From Sphingobium fontiphilum (GTDB lineage: Bacteria; Pseudomonadota; Alphaproteobacteria; Sphingomonadales; Sphingomonadaceae), in contig NZ_JACIEB010000001.1 of assembly GCF_014196635.1 (NCBI RefSeq), positions 864,872 to 928,871 on the forward strand: a stretch of DNA of 64,000 nt. Direction: 5' to 3'. Positions 44,038-53,704 of the stretch are shown here, piece by piece. Positions within the stretch are counted from its first letter, which is position 1. Every line of letters starts with the position of its first letter. The notes beneath the pieces were generated by a model, which saw only the letters and a list, made by a program, of their open reading frames with translations, was not told the origin of the DNA and did no database searches. Both the position numbers and the translations under genes were made by a program.

Positions 44038-46626
44038 TTACAGCGTGCGGACGCGTTCCTCGACCTCGAACAGTTCGAGCGTGTCGCCAACCTTGATGTC
44101 GTTGGTGTCCTGCAACACCGCGCCGCATTCCATGCCCGCGCGGACTTCGGACACATCGTCCTTGAACCGGCGAAGCGAGGCGATGACCGTCTTCGACACG
44201 ATGACATCGTCGCGGGTAAGGCGCGCGTTGAGCCCCTTGCGAATGATGCCGTCCATGACGAGCAGGCCCGCCGCCTTGTCCTTCTTGCCGGCCGGGAAGA
44301 CCTGAAGCACTTCGGCGCGGCCGACGACCGTTTCGATGCGTTCGGGGGCAAGCTGGCCCGCCATTTCGTTGCGGACTTCCTCCAGCAGGTCGTAGATCAC
44401 GTCATAATAGCGCAGCGAGATTTTCTCGCGCTCCGCCAACTGGCGCGCCTTGGCGTTGGGGCGGACGTTAAAGCCGATCAGCGGCGCGCGGCTGGCGGCG
44501 GCCAGCGTGACGTCGCTTTCGGTGATCGCGCCAACGCCCGAATGCAGGATGCGGACCTTGATCTCGTCGGTAGAGATGCGGTTCAGCGAAGACACGATGG
44601 CCTCCACCGACCCCTGAACGTCGCCCTTCACCACCACCGGATATTCGATGACCTTGGTGCTGAGCGCCGAGAACATGCTCTCGAAGCTGGTCGGCGCGGC
44701 GGTCGTGCGCTTCTTCGTCGCCTGTTCCTGACGATAGGCGGCGACTTCGCGCGCCCGCGCCTCGTTCTCGACGACCGTCAACTGATCGCCGGCCATCGGC
44801 ACGCCCGACAGGCCCAAAACCTCGACCGGGGTCGAAGGACCGGCGGTCTTCACCTGTTGCCCCTTGTCGTTGATCATCGCGCGGACCTTGCCGCTTTCCG
44901 AACCGATGACGAACGTGTCGCCGATCTTGAGCGTGCCCTTGCGCACCAGCACGGTGGCGACGGCGCCGCGGCCCTTGTCCAGCTGCGCCTCGATCACATT
45001 GCCTTCGGCGTCGCGATCCGGGTTGGCGGTCAATTCCAGCAATTCGGCCTGAAGCAGGATCTTTTCGATCAGCGTTTCAAGACCGGTGCCCTTGAGCGCG
45101 GAAACCTCCACATCCTGGGTCTCGCCGCCCATATCCTCGACGATCACCTCATGCTCCAGCAGGCGCTCGCGCACCTTCTGGGGATTGGCATCGGGCTTGT
45201 CGCACTTGTTGATGGCGACAATCATCGGAACGCCGGCGGCCTTGGTATGGTTGATCGCCTCGATCGTTTGCGGCATCAGCCCGTCATCGGCCGCCACCAC
45301 CAGGATGACGATATCGGTGACGTTGGCGCCGCGGGCGCGCATTTCCGAGAAGGCCTCGTGGCCCGGCGTGTCGAGGAAGGTGATGAGATCACCGCTCTTC
45401 GTTTTCACCTGATAGGCGCCGATATGTTGGGTGATGCCGCCGCTTTCGCCGGACACCACATTGGTGCCGCGCAGCGCGTCGAGCAGCGACGTCTTGCCAT
45501 GATCGACATGGCCCATGATGGTGACCACCGGCGCACGCGGCATCAGCGTTTCGGGCGCATCGGGTTCGCCCGCCATGCCCAGTTCGACGTCGGATTCCGA
45601 CACGCGCTGGATATTATGGCCGAATTCCTCGACCAGCAATTCGGCGGTGTCCTGGTCGATCGCCTGGTTGAGCGTGACGGCCATGCCCATCTTGAACAGC
45701 GACTTGACCAGGTCCGCGCCCTTTTCGGCCATGCGGTTCGCCAGTTCCTGAACCGTGATGCTTTCAGGCACCACGACATCGCGCACCTGTTTTTCGCGCT
45801 GCTGGCTGCCGCCCGAATAATGGGCGCGCTTTTCCTTTTCGCGCGCGCGCTTGAGCGCGGCGAGGCTGCGGGCGCGGGCGCTGTCGTCGTCGGCCAACGC
45901 ACGGGTCACGGTCAGCTTGCCGGACTGGCGACGATTGTCGTCGCCACGCTTGGCGCGCTCCGGCTTGGCCGGTTCGGGCCGCTTGGCGGGGGTGACCGGC
46001 GTGAAGCGGCGGGGCGGCGGGGCCGTCGAGGCGCCGGTCGCAGCGGGGGCCGCTTCGGCGGAGGCCGCAGGCGCAGGCTCGGCGTTCGGAGCAGATGCAG
46101 GAGCCTCGGGAACCTCGGCGGCTTCTTCCGCAACCTTGTCCTGTTCGACAACCGCGCTGTCGGACTGCACCTCTGCGGCTTCGGCGGCCTGCCGGTTTTC
46201 CTCCGCGCGACGCTTTTCTTCCTCGCTGGCGGCCAGGCGCTCGGCCTCCTCACGACGGCGCGCCTCTTCCAGCGCGGTCATGCGGGCTTCCTCGGCCTCG
46301 CGCAGCAGCTTGGCCTGCAATTCCTGACGCGACATGAGCGACTGGGCCGGGCGTGGCGCGGGCGGCGCGGCGCGCTGCACCGGCGCCTGAGGCGCGGGCG
46401 CGGCGGGACGCGGCGCTGGCGCCGGATCAGCCTGCGGCGCGGCAGCAGGCGCGCCGCCGGCGGCTTCGCCCGGCTTGCCCAGGACACGGCGCCGCTTCAC
46501 TTCGACCACGACCGTATTCTTGCGGCCATGACTGAACTGCTGCTGCACCTGACCCGATTCCACGGTCCGCTTGATACCCAGCGGCTTGCGGCCCAGAACC
46601 GGCTTGTCTTCCTTGCTGTCACTCAT
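44038..46626 (-). CDS. infB: Translation initiation factor IF-2
   Basis: A GTPase that delivers initiator tRNA to the 30S subunit, 862 residues. A long N-terminal Ala/Pro/Glu/Arg-rich region with coiled-coil stretches (about 1-330) precedes the conserved domain. The G motifs are [23 protein letters not shown] and NKCDKP, followed by domains II-IV ending VEERVRTL. It lies downstream of ylxR as in the usual nusA operon order. Confidence 0.98.
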   Translation of the reverse strand: MSDSKEDKPVLGRKPLGIKRTVESGQVQQQFSHGRKNTVVVEVKRRRVLGKPGEAAGGAPAAAPQADPAPAPRPAAPAPQAPVQRAAPPAPRPAQSLMSRQELQAKLLREAEEARMTALEEARRREEAERLAASEEEKRRAEENRQAAEAAEVQSDSAVVEQDKVAEEAAEVPEAPASAPNAEPAPAASAEAAPAATGASTAPPPRRFTPVTPAKRPEPAKPERAKRGDDNRRQSGKLTVTRALADDDSARARSLAALKRAREKEKRAHYSGGSQQREKQVRDVVVPESITVQELANRMAEKGADLVKSLFKMGMAVTLNQAIDQDTAELLVEEFGHNIQRVSESDVELGMAGEPDAPETLMPRAPVVTIMGHVDHGKTSLLDALRGTNVVSGESGGITQHIGAYQVKTKSGDLITFLDTPGHEAFSEMRARGANVTDIVILVVAADDGLMPQTIEAINHTKAAGVPMIVAINKCDKPDANPQKVRERLLEHEVIVEDMGGETQDVEVSALKGTGLETLIEKILLQAELLELTANPDRDAEGNVIEAQLDKGRGAVATVLVRKGTLKIGDTFVIGSESGKVRAMINDKGQQVKTAGPSTPVEVLGLSGVPMAGDQLTVVENEARAREVAAYRQEQATKKRTTAAPTSFESMFSALSTKVIEYPVVVKGDVQGSVEAIVSSLNRISTDEIKVRILHSGVGAITESDVTLAAASRAPLIGFNVRPNAKARQLAEREKISLRYYDVIYDLLEEVRNEMAGQLAPERIETVVGRAEVLQVFPAGKKDKAAGLLVMDGIIRKGLNARLTRDDVIVSKTVIASLRRFKDDVSEVRAGMECGAVLQDTNDIKVGDTLELFEVEERVRTL

Positions 46627-46692
46627 ACGACTGAACTTACACCCTTCGCTTCACGTCCGACCGGAAAGGCCCGTCGGCGCCCCATTCCAATG

Positions 46693-47352
46693 CTACTGGC
46701 CGCCCGGTGCACCGGCGGAGTCCTGCTCCCCATGCACCGGCGCGCCGGTAACGCAACCCAGATAGCTTTCCAAGCGGCCAATGACGCCGCGCAGACGCAA
46801 CGCCGCCCGCGAGTCGGTGACCGCGATATGCACGACGTTATCGCGCCCCATTGCCACAGATAGGGCGTCCCGGTCCACAGGCAAGACGAAACCGGCGAGA
46901 TCGCTGCCTTCCGCCTCTTGCCCGACGCGCAACGCCTGATCGAGTTTACGGCTGCCGTCGGCCGCCGCATCGGCGGCATGGAGCAGCAATTTCACCTGCC
47001 CCTTGCGGCAGGCGACGCCGATCTTTTCCGATCCGGTGACCAGCATCGACGCCCGCGCCTCCAGCCCCAGCCGGTCGAGCAGCGCCTTGCGCAATCCCGC
47101 CTCGATCAGCTCGGGCAGCGTGTCGGGAATGGCGAGGTCGCCGGTCTTGAACGCGCGGGAGAGCGCCCCCTTCAGCTTGCCCCTGGCCATCGCCTGTTCC
47201 AGCGCGCCGCGAGTCACGCCGATCCAGGCGCCGCGCCCCGGCGCCTTGGCGCGAATATCGGGCAAGACCTCGCCGCCCGGCCCCACGGCCAGACGGACCA
47301 GCAGATCGGGATCGGCGCGGTCGCCGGTCAATATGCATTTGCGTTCGGTCAT
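46693..47352 (-). CDS. ylxR: YlxR (DUF448) RNA-binding protein with L7Ae-like second domain
   Basis: A 219-residue protein. The N-terminal YlxR domain starts ERKCILTGDRADPDLLVRLA and includes PGRGAWIGVTRGALEQA. The middle region (about 95-180) resembles an L7Ae-type RNA-binding fold (LGLEARASMLVTGSEKI, KLLLHAADAAADGSRKL), and a shorter domain follows. YlxR-family proteins between nusA and infB are thought to act in RNA metabolism or rRNA processing; the precise role is unknown. Confidence 0.9.
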   Translation of the reverse strand: MTERKCILTGDRADPDLLVRLAVGPGGEVLPDIRAKAPGRGAWIGVTRGALEQAMARGKLKGALSRAFKTGDLAIPDTLPELIEAGLRKALLDRLGLEARASMLVTGSEKIGVACRKGQVKLLLHAADAAADGSRKLDQALRVGQEAEGSDLAGFVLPVDRDALSVAMGRDNVVHIAVTDSRAALRLRGVIGRLESYLGCVTGAPVHGEQDSAGAPGGQ

Positions 47353-47415
47353 GCATCGCCCTCCGTCGCCACGGAAGAGCCGGGTGCGCCAACGCTGTGG
47401 AGCGCGCCTATCGCC

Positions 47416-47652
47416 TCATTGGGGAGAGACCGCAGCATTGGCGTCCTCCCTTGGTGAGGGGTGCGCGGCGCGGTCGGCGATCAACTGACCGCCGGCACCA
47501 TAATTTTCGGTCGAAACTTCCGAAATCACCACCTGCACGGCTGCCGCCGGCTTGCCCAGCCGCTCGACGAGCGACCGGGTCACGTCAGCCACGATGCCCG
47601 CTTTCTGTTCGCGGGTCGCGCTGCCAGCCAGACGGATGTCGACGAAAGGCAT
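47416..47652 (-). CDS. 4-oxalocrotonate tautomerase-family protein
   Basis: A 78-residue protein with the family's catalytic N-terminal proline after Met removal (MPFVDIRLAGSATREQKAGI) and the later VQVVISEVSTENYGAGG. The fold is a small beta-alpha-beta tautomerase that works as a hexamer or similar oligomer. It is embedded between nusA and ylxR, 6 bp after the nusA stop, in what is usually a gene-to-gene junction of the translation operon. The substrate is unknown; the C-terminal 15 residues are unusual and polar. Confidence 0.8.
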   Translation of the reverse strand: MPFVDIRLAGSATREQKAGIVADVTRSLVERLGKPAAAVQVVISEVSTENYGAGGQLIADRAAHPSPREDANAAVSPQ

Positions 47653-47658
47653 GGTGGA

Positions 47659-49227
47659 TCAGGCTTCCTCTTCGAACCAGTGGGCGCGGGCGGCCATGAT
47701 GATCTCGTTGCCCTGCTCTTCGCTCAGACCATATTCGGCCAGGATGCCGCCCTTTTCGCCGCCATCGTCGCGGTTGCGGCGACGCGGATCAACGCGCTTC
47801 TTCTGGATCAGTTCGTCAGTGGCCAGGTCGGCAAGGTCGTCCAGCGTCTTGATCCCCGCCTTGCCCAGCGTCACCAGCATCGCCTCATTGAGGTGCGGCA
47901 TGTCGGCCAGCGCATCCTCGACGCCCAGCGCCTGACGCTCTTCACGCGCGGCGGCTTCGCGGCGGTCCAGCGCTTCCTGCGCGCGGCTTTGCAGTTCCTG
48001 CGCCAGTTCGTCGTCAAAGCCCTCGATCGAGGCCAGCTCGTCGATGCTGACATAAGCGACTTCTTCCAGCTCGGTGAAGCCTTCGGCGACCAGCAACTGC
48101 GACAGGGTTTCGTCGACGTCCAGTTCGTTCTGGAACAGTTCGGAGCGGGCGACGAATTCCTTCTGGCGCTTCTCGCTGGCGTCGGCCTCGGTCATGATGT
48201 CGATGGCCTTGCCCGTCAACTGGCTGGCGAGGCGGACATTCTGACCGCGACGACCGATGGCGAGCGACAACTGGTCGTCGGGGACCACCACTTCAATGCG
48301 CTCTTCCTCCTCGTCGATCACGACGCGGCTGACCTGCGCGGGTTGCAGCGCATTGACGACGAAGGTCGCCGTATCTTCCGACCAGGGGATGATGTCGATC
48401 TTTTCGCCCTGCATTTCCTGCACAACGGCCTGCACGCGGCTGCCCTTCATGCCGACGCAGGCGCCGACCGGATCGATGCTGCCGTCGCGGCTGATGACGC
48501 CGATCTTGGCGCGCGAACCGGGGTCGCGGGCGGCGGCCATGATAGTGATGACGCCATCATAGATTTCGGGCACTTCCTGCGCGAACAGCTTCTTCATGAA
48601 TTCCGGGTGCGCGCGCGACAGGAAAATCTGCGGCCCGCGATTTTCGCGGCGCACGTTCAGGATGACCGAACGGATGCGGTCGCCCACGCGCACGACTTCG
48701 CGCGGAATCTGCTGATCGCGGCGGATGACGCCTTCGGCGCGGCCAAGGTTGACGACGACATGGCCGAATTCGACCGACTTGACGACGCCGGTGATGATTT
48801 CGCCGACGCGGTCCTTGAACTCGTCGAACTGGCGCTCGCGCTCGGCGTCGCGAACCTTCTGGAAAATCACCTGCTTGGCAGACTGGGCGTCGATACGGCC
48901 AAGGTCGATGGGCGGCAGGGGATCGACGATGAAGTCGCCGACAGCGGCATCCTTCTTCAGCTTCTGCGCGGCCTTCAGGTCAACCTGCTTGAAATAGTCC
49001 TCGACCGCATCGACCACTTCGACGACGCGCCACAGGCGCAGGTCGCCGCTGTCCGGGTCCAGCTTGGCGCGGATGTCGTTTTCGGCGCCGTAACGGGCGC
49101 GGGCGGCGCGCTGGATAGCGTCCTCCATCGCCTCGATCACGATCGCCTTGTCGATCATCTTCTCGCTGGCCACCGAATTGGCGATGGCGAGCAGCTCTGC
49201 CTTGTTGGCGGAAATGGCGTTGGCCAT
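47659..49227 (-). CDS. nusA: Transcription termination/antitermination factor NusA
   Basis: NusA binds RNA polymerase and controls pausing, termination and antitermination. It has 522 residues: an N-terminal RNAP-binding domain (VIEAMEDAIQRAARARYGAE), an S1 domain (ITGVVKSVEFGHVVVNLGRA), KH domains (GACVGMKGSRVQAVVQEMQG, then AIGRRGQNVRLASQLTGKAI) and C-terminal acidic repeats. It is the second gene of the operon, 12 bp after rimP. Confidence 0.98.
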   Translation of the reverse strand: MANAISANKAELLAIANSVASEKMIDKAIVIEAMEDAIQRAARARYGAENDIRAKLDPDSGDLRLWRVVEVVDAVEDYFKQVDLKAAQKLKKDAAVGDFIVDPLPPIDLGRIDAQSAKQVIFQKVRDAERERQFDEFKDRVGEIITGVVKSVEFGHVVVNLGRAEGVIRRDQQIPREVVRVGDRIRSVILNVRRENRGPQIFLSRAHPEFMKKLFAQEVPEIYDGVITIMAAARDPGSRAKIGVISRDGSIDPVGACVGMKGSRVQAVVQEMQGEKIDIIPWSEDTATFVVNALQPAQVSRVVIDEEEERIEVVVPDDQLSLAIGRRGQNVRLASQLTGKAIDIMTEADASEKRQKEFVARSELFQNELDVDETLSQLLVAEGFTELEEVAYVSIDELASIEGFDDELAQELQSRAQEALDRREAAAREERQALGVEDALADMPHLNEAMLVTLGKAGIKTLDDLADLATDELIQKKRVDPRRRNRDDGGEKGGILAEYGLSEEQGNEIIMAARAHWFEEEA

Positions 49228-49239
49228 GGTCGTGAACCC

Positions 49240-49764
49240 TTACTCTTCGGTTTCGATCTCGTCCGCTCCATCGGAGGAGAGCGGCATGGTAGCAGAAATG
49301 AGCTTGTCGGTCAGCACCAGCTTGGCGCTGCCCACCAGCGTGAACGGAATGACGACGTCGCCGACCTTCGCGTCCCGGAGGGCGATGTCTTCGCCATCCA
49401 GCCCGACCAGCTCGCCCTTGAACGTCTTGCGCCCCTCGATCGCCTCGGTGACGGTGATCCGCGCTTCGTGCCCCGCCCAGTCGACAAAATCGTGCAGGCG
49501 GGTCAGCGGCCGGTCGATGCCCGGCGAACTGACCTCCAGCCGATAGGCTTCCTCGATCGGGTCGGCCTCGTCCAGCACGTCGGACAGGCGGCGAGAGATC
49601 GTCATGCAATCCTCGATCACCAGTTGCCGCGTCTCCGGACGCTCGGCCATGATCTGAAGCGTATGTTCGTCACCACTGCCGAACAGCTTGATGCGCACAA
49701 GGTCAAAGCCCAGGGCCTTCACCTCCGGCTCGATCAATGCTGTCAATGCGGCGATGTCCGCCAT
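49240..49764 (-). CDS. rimP: Ribosome maturation factor RimP
   Basis: A 30S maturation factor, 174 residues. The N-terminal domain has ALGFDLVRIKLFGSGDEHTL and ISRRLSDVLDEADPIEEAYR; VSSPGIDRPL is the family signature; a C-terminal SH3-like domain follows. It is the first gene of the rimP-nusA-4OT-ylxR-infB-rbfA operon. The 179-bp region upstream, divergent from the sugar dehydrogenase gene, should hold the operon promoter. Confidence 0.95.
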   Translation of the reverse strand: MADIAALTALIEPEVKALGFDLVRIKLFGSGDEHTLQIMAERPETRQLVIEDCMTISRRLSDVLDEADPIEEAYRLEVSSPGIDRPLTRLHDFVDWAGHEARITVTEAIEGRKTFKGELVGLDGEDIALRDAKVGDVVIPFTLVGSAKLVLTDKLISATMPLSSDGADEIETEE

Positions 49765-49943
49765 ATCGTCTCCAGAACGCCAAAATCATGCAGCTTCCTC
49801 GCGCCGCGAGCATGCCGCCCGCGACCCCGACATGTTTGACGATGTAAGGAAGCAAGCGGCATATAGGGGCGATGGCGGCTGGCTGCAACAATATTCGTTC
49901 TCAGCCATTGTTCGCACCGAAAGCCACGAAGAGGAAGCCCGTC

Positions 49944-51074
49944 ATGCGCCACCTGCTCCTTGCCACGCTGCCGATGATCCTGATCGCCTGTTCGGCGGAC
50001 AATGCCGCAGGGCAAAATGGCGCCGCCGCGCAGGACCGTCCGTTCAAGGTCGACATCATGGCCGATTTCGACGCGCCATGGGCGATGACCTTCCTGCCCG
50101 ACGGGCGGATGCTGGTGACGGAGAAGAAGGGCGGCCTTGTCCTCTACGACCCGGCGCGCAAAATCGCCATCGGCGTGGGCGGCGCGCCTGCTGTCGACAG
50201 CGCCGGGCAAGGCGGGCTGATGGACGTGGTTCTGGCCCCCGACTTCGCCACCAGCGGCACGGTCTATCTGAGTTGGTCGGAAAGCGGCGCGGGCGGCAAG
50301 GGCGTGGCGCTCGGCATGGGCAGGCTGGCGATGAAAGGTGGCGGCGCCGCCGACCTGGAAGGCTTCATGACGATTTTCAAGGCCAGCCCCTATGTCGATG
50401 GCAACGGTCATTATTCCGGCCGCATCGCTTTCTCGCCGGACGGCAAATATCTGTTTTTCACCAATGGCGAACGACAGAAATTCGACCCCGCGCAAGACCC
50501 CAAATCGACATTGGGCAAGGTGCTGCGCCTGAACCCGGACGGCGCGCCTGCGGCCGGCAATCCGCTGGCAGCGAAGGGATTTCACCCCGCCATCTGGTCC
50601 TATGGCCATCGCAACCTGCTGGGCCTTGCCTTCGATGGCGAGGGGCGCTTGTGGGAACAGGAAATGGGGCCGCAGGGCGGGGATGAGGTGAACCTGATCA
50701 AACCCGGCCTCAATTACGGCTATCCCCTCGCCTCAAACGGCGACCATTATGACGGCCGCGACATCCCCGACCACCGGCCGGGCGACGGTTTCGAAGCGCC
50801 GAAAATCTGGTGGAACCCCTCCATCTCGCCTGCGGGCCTGATCCATTATTCCGGTGATATGTTTCCGCAATGGAAAAACAGCCTGTTCCTGGGCGGCCTC
50901 TCCGGCCAGGCGCTGATCCGCATGAAACTGGATGGCGAGAAAGCGGAAAAGGCCGACCAGTGGGACATGGGCGCCCGCATTCGTGAAGTCGAACAGGGAC
51001 CGGACGGCGCCCTGTGGTTGCTGGAGGACGGCGGCGGATCGGAGGGCCGGTTGCTCAAGCTGACGCCGCAGTAG
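49944..51074 (+). CDS. PQQ-dependent (soluble aldose type) sugar dehydrogenase, lipoprotein
   Basis: A 376-residue GSDH/YliI-like six-bladed propeller enzyme. The signal peptide has a lipobox (LLATLPMILIAC), so the enzyme is anchored at the periplasmic side. Typical segments are PWAMTFLPDGRMLVTEKKGG, LGKVLRLNPDGAP, GHRNLLGLAFDGEGRLWEQE and MGPQGGDEVNLIKPGLNYG. The family oxidises aldose sugars with PQQ, or binds it without known activity. ATG 49944 is chosen because GAGGAAG lies 6 nt upstream. Confidence 0.9.
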   Translation: MRHLLLATLPMILIACSADNAAGQNGAAAQDRPFKVDIMADFDAPWAMTFLPDGRMLVTEKKGGLVLYDPARKIAIGVGGAPAVDSAGQGGLMDVVLAPDFATSGTVYLSWSESGAGGKGVALGMGRLAMKGGGAADLEGFMTIFKASPYVDGNGHYSGRIAFSPDGKYLFFTNGERQKFDPAQDPKSTLGKVLRLNPDGAPAAGNPLAAKGFHPAIWSYGHRNLLGLAFDGEGRLWEQEMGPQGGDEVNLIKPGLNYGYPLASNGDHYDGRDIPDHRPGDGFEAPKIWWNPSISPAGLIHYSGDMFPQWKNSLFLGGLSGQALIRMKLDGEKAEKADQWDMGARIREVEQGPDGALWLLEDGGGSEGRLLKLTPQ

Positions 51075-51088
51075 ACTCTTTGAAACGG

Positions 51089-51655
51089 TCAAAATGCGGA
51101 CAAGGGGCAAATCGCCGCCAAATTGCTGCCGTTGAACAGCGGCAAACCATTATAACCGCGCGCTGCCGCATTATAACGCTGCGTCCCGAGGCCATGACCG
51201 GTCCATGACCATACAGGGTCGCCATTTTGTAGGTTCAATTGGGCAAACTGTGCTATCGTTGACGGTGGAAGGTTCTGACCCCGCATGAACACGCCCGCCA
51301 AACAGTCGGCTTGCAGTTCGGCGGCAGTCGAACTTGGCACATTGCCCTGAACCATATGCCCCCACTCATGCGCCAAAACACCGACAGCCGCCCAGTTGCC
51401 ATGGCTCATCGCGACAGCGTCGAGCCAGCTTTGGTCTACCGTGACAATGCCAGTGATCCGATTGGCAAAAGCACCGCCCGAACCATCCGGTATCCTGCAA
51501 ACAACCACGGACGTTCCCCAGAACTGGTTCAACGCCTGAATATCTGACAAGGCATGGAGAGCCGGCTGACATCCCTGCGCGCTTGCCTTCTGCCCCATCG
51601 CCATCAAGCCCAGCACGACAACGGCAATCATAACGAAAATGCTTCTGAAAACCAT
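51089..51655 (-). CDS. Exported zinc metallopeptidase-like protein
   Basis: A 188-residue protein with a signal peptide (IFVMIAVVVLGLMAMGQKASA). The zinc motif HEWGH lies in VGVLAHEWGHMVQG, with a further glutamate in AAELQADCLAGVFMRG, the arrangement of YpfJ-like neutral zinc metallopeptidases. The later Trp- and Asn-rich half (RYNAAARGYNGLPLFNGSNL) is unusual. ATG 51655 is chosen for the GGAAGGGG upstream. Base composition is lower in GC than in neighbouring genes. Confidence 0.75.
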   Translation of the reverse strand: MVFRSIFVMIAVVVLGLMAMGQKASAQGCQPALHALSDIQALNQFWGTSVVVCRIPDGSGGAFANRITGIVTVDQSWLDAVAMSHGNWAAVGVLAHEWGHMVQGNVPSSTAAELQADCLAGVFMRGQNLPPSTIAQFAQLNLQNGDPVWSWTGHGLGTQRYNAAARGYNGLPLFNGSNLAAICPLSAF

Positions 51656-51904
51656 CCACCACCCCTTCCAATTCGCGATCAATACTTGATTGTCATACAA
51701 GGAGGCAGAATAAAATTGAAAATTTCTATCATAAGCTGCCATTCTGGGAATTTTACTTCAAATCACAATTTGAACGATGGTGATACTGCTTCCTCCTTCA
51801 AACCCAAAATCCAAGGCAACCCATGCCACAGACCCTGGGCTGGCATTCCCGGCGATTAGCCTGTATCGGCCCCGCCATCCCTTTCATATTCAGCAGGCAG
51901 GCAG

Positions 51905-53005
51905 ATGGGTTTTCGTTGCGGTATCGTCGGGCTTCCCAATGTGGGCAAGTCCACCCTTTTCAATGCGCTGACCGAAACGCAGGCGGCGCAGGCGGCCAAT
52001 TACCCCTTCTGCACGATCGAACCCAATGTCGGCCAGGTCGCCGTGCCCGACCCCCGGCTGGACACCATCGCGAAGATCGGCGGATCGGCCAAGATCATCG
52101 AGACGCAGCTCGCCTTTGTCGACATTGCCGGGCTGGTGCGCGGCGCGTCCAAGGGTGAAGGCCTTGGCAACCAGTTCCTCGCCAATATCCGGGAGGTCGA
52201 CGCCATCGTCCATGTCCTGCGCTGTTTCGAGGATGACGACATCACCCATGTCGAGGGCAAGGTGGACCCCATTGCCGACGCCGAGACGGTCGAGACCGAA
52301 TTGATGCTGGCCGATCTTGAGTCGTTGGAAAAGCGCGTCCCCGCTTTCGCCAAGAAGGCCGCGCAGGGCGACAAGGAAGCCAAGGCCGCCGCGGCGGTTC
52401 TGGGCCAGGCGCTCGACCTGTTGCGCGACGGCAAGCCCGCCCGGCTGACCGATCCCAGGGATGAGGAGGAAGCGCGCATCTTTCGCCAGGCGCAGTTGCT
52501 GACCGCCAAGCCTGTCCTCTATGTCTGCAATGTCGAGGAAGAGGCCGCCGCCACCGGCAACGCCCATTCGGCCCGCGTGTTTGAAAAGGCCGCGTCCGAA
52601 GGGGCCAAGGCGGTGATCGTGTCCGCCGCGATCGAGGCGGAACTCATCACCATGCCGGTCGAGGAGCGCAAGGAATATCTCGAAGCGCTGGGGCTGGAGG
52701 AAGCCGGCCTCGCCCGTATCATCCGCGCCGGCTACGAACTGCTCGGCCTCATCACCTTCTTCACCGTCGGCCCCAAGGAAGCCCGCGCCTGGACCGTGGC
52801 GAAGGGCGCAAAGGCCCCGCAGGCCGCGGGCGCGATCCACAGCGACTTTGAAAAGGGCTTCATCCGCGCCGAAACCATGCATTATGGCGATTATGTCCAG
52901 TTCGGCGGCGAAGCGGGCGCCAAGGAAGCGGGCAAGTGGCGCTCGGAAGGCAAGGAATATGTGACGCAGGATGGCGACATCATGCTGTTCCGCTTCAATG
53001 TCTAG
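51905..53005 (+). CDS. ychF: Redox-regulated ATPase YchF (Obg-family)
   Basis: A TRAFAC-class NTPase of 366 residues. The G1 motif GLPNVGKSTLFNAL is followed by the family's G-domain segments (AFVDIAGLVRGASKGEGLGN) with an N-x-x-E type G4 (YVCNVEEEA), which explains the preference of YchF for ATP. A coiled-coil and a C-terminal TGS domain (HYGDYVQFGGEAGAKEAGKW) follow. YchF is a stress-related, ribosome-associated protein. The gene stands alone. Confidence 0.97.
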   Translation: MGFRCGIVGLPNVGKSTLFNALTETQAAQAANYPFCTIEPNVGQVAVPDPRLDTIAKIGGSAKIIETQLAFVDIAGLVRGASKGEGLGNQFLANIREVDAIVHVLRCFEDDDITHVEGKVDPIADAETVETELMLADLESLEKRVPAFAKKAAQGDKEAKAAAAVLGQALDLLRDGKPARLTDPRDEEEARIFRQAQLLTAKPVLYVCNVEEEAAATGNAHSARVFEKAASEGAKAVIVSAAIEAELITMPVEERKEYLEALGLEEAGLARIIRAGYELLGLITFFTVGPKEARAWTVAKGAKAPQAAGAIHSDFEKGFIRAETMHYGDYVQFGGEAGAKEAGKWRSEGKEYVTQDGDIMLFRFNV

Positions 53006-53054
53006 GAGCGCTCGGCATTTGCCCCATGCCGGCCTGCAAGTGGCGCCATTCTGC

Positions 53055-53080
53055 GCTTCCGGTGCTCACGTGCCGGAAGC
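53055..53080. terminator. Hairpin after ychF
   Basis: GCTTCCGG (53055-53062) pairs with CCGGAAGC (53073-53080) across a 10-nt loop. It lies in the 127-bp gap between ychF and the DNA glycosylase gene and lacks a T run, so it may only be an RNA stabiliser or a weak terminator. Confidence 0.4.
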
Positions 53081-53132
53081 ACGCTGCGCGCCGGTTCTCG
53101 CATAGCGCCCCTTTCGGCTCGGCCCGAACCAA

Positions 53133-53657
53133 ATGCCGAACACTCCCCTGCCTCTCGTCGCGCGCCGAAAGATCGCCTTCCCGCCCAGTGTCGATGCCGA
53201 CACGCGGCTGCTGATCCTCGGCAGCCTGCCCGGCGATGTTTCGATCAAGCAGGGCGAATATTACGCCCATCGCGGCAACGCCTTCTGGGCGCTGATCGGC
53301 GATGTGCTGGGCGAAAGCGACCTGCGCGCCCTGCCTTACGCCATGCGGCTCAAACGGCTGCGGGCGCGGGGCGTGGGCCTGTGGGACGTGATCGAGAGTG
53401 CGGAGCGGGAGGGCAGCCTGGACAGCGCGATCCGGGCGGCCGAGGCCCGCGATCTTGCCGCCTTCATCGCCCGCCTGCCTGCCCTGCACGCCATCGCGTT
53501 CAACGGCAAGGCCGCCGCAACCCATGGCCGCCGTCAGATATCCGCCGCAACCGGCCTGACGCTGATCGACCTACCCTCTTCCAGCGGCGCCTATGCCGCC
53601 ATGCCCCGCGCGGCGAAGGAACGGGCATGGTCCGTTCTGGCGGACTATATCGGTTGA
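53133..53657 (+). CDS. DNA-deoxyinosine glycosylase (UDG family 6-like)
   Basis: A 174-residue base-excision repair enzyme. The characteristic motif is ILGSLPGDVSIKQGEYYAHR, followed by GNAFW. It belongs to the MUG/HDG group that removes hypoxanthine from DNA formed by adenine deamination. Near the C terminus, DLPSSSGAYA is a second conserved motif. It is the only base-excision gene visible in this window. Confidence 0.85.
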   Translation: MPNTPLPLVARRKIAFPPSVDADTRLLILGSLPGDVSIKQGEYYAHRGNAFWALIGDVLGESDLRALPYAMRLKRLRARGVGLWDVIESAEREGSLDSAIRAAEARDLAAFIARLPALHAIAFNGKAAATHGRRQISAATGLTLIDLPSSSGAYAAMPRAAKERAWSVLADYIG

Positions 53658-53704
53658 AACCGGCGTTGCATTGACCTGTCATATTGGCAAGTTAGGCCCT
53701 GTCC

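Noticed and set aside
44011..46863. 950-codon plus-strand frame opposite infB
   Set aside because: Same reason: antisense to IF-2, with low-complexity residues mirroring the Ala/Pro/Glu-rich N terminus.
47461..49839. 792-codon plus-strand frame opposite nusA
   Set aside because: Antisense to a well-supported gene with normal motifs; no ribosome-binding site or family.
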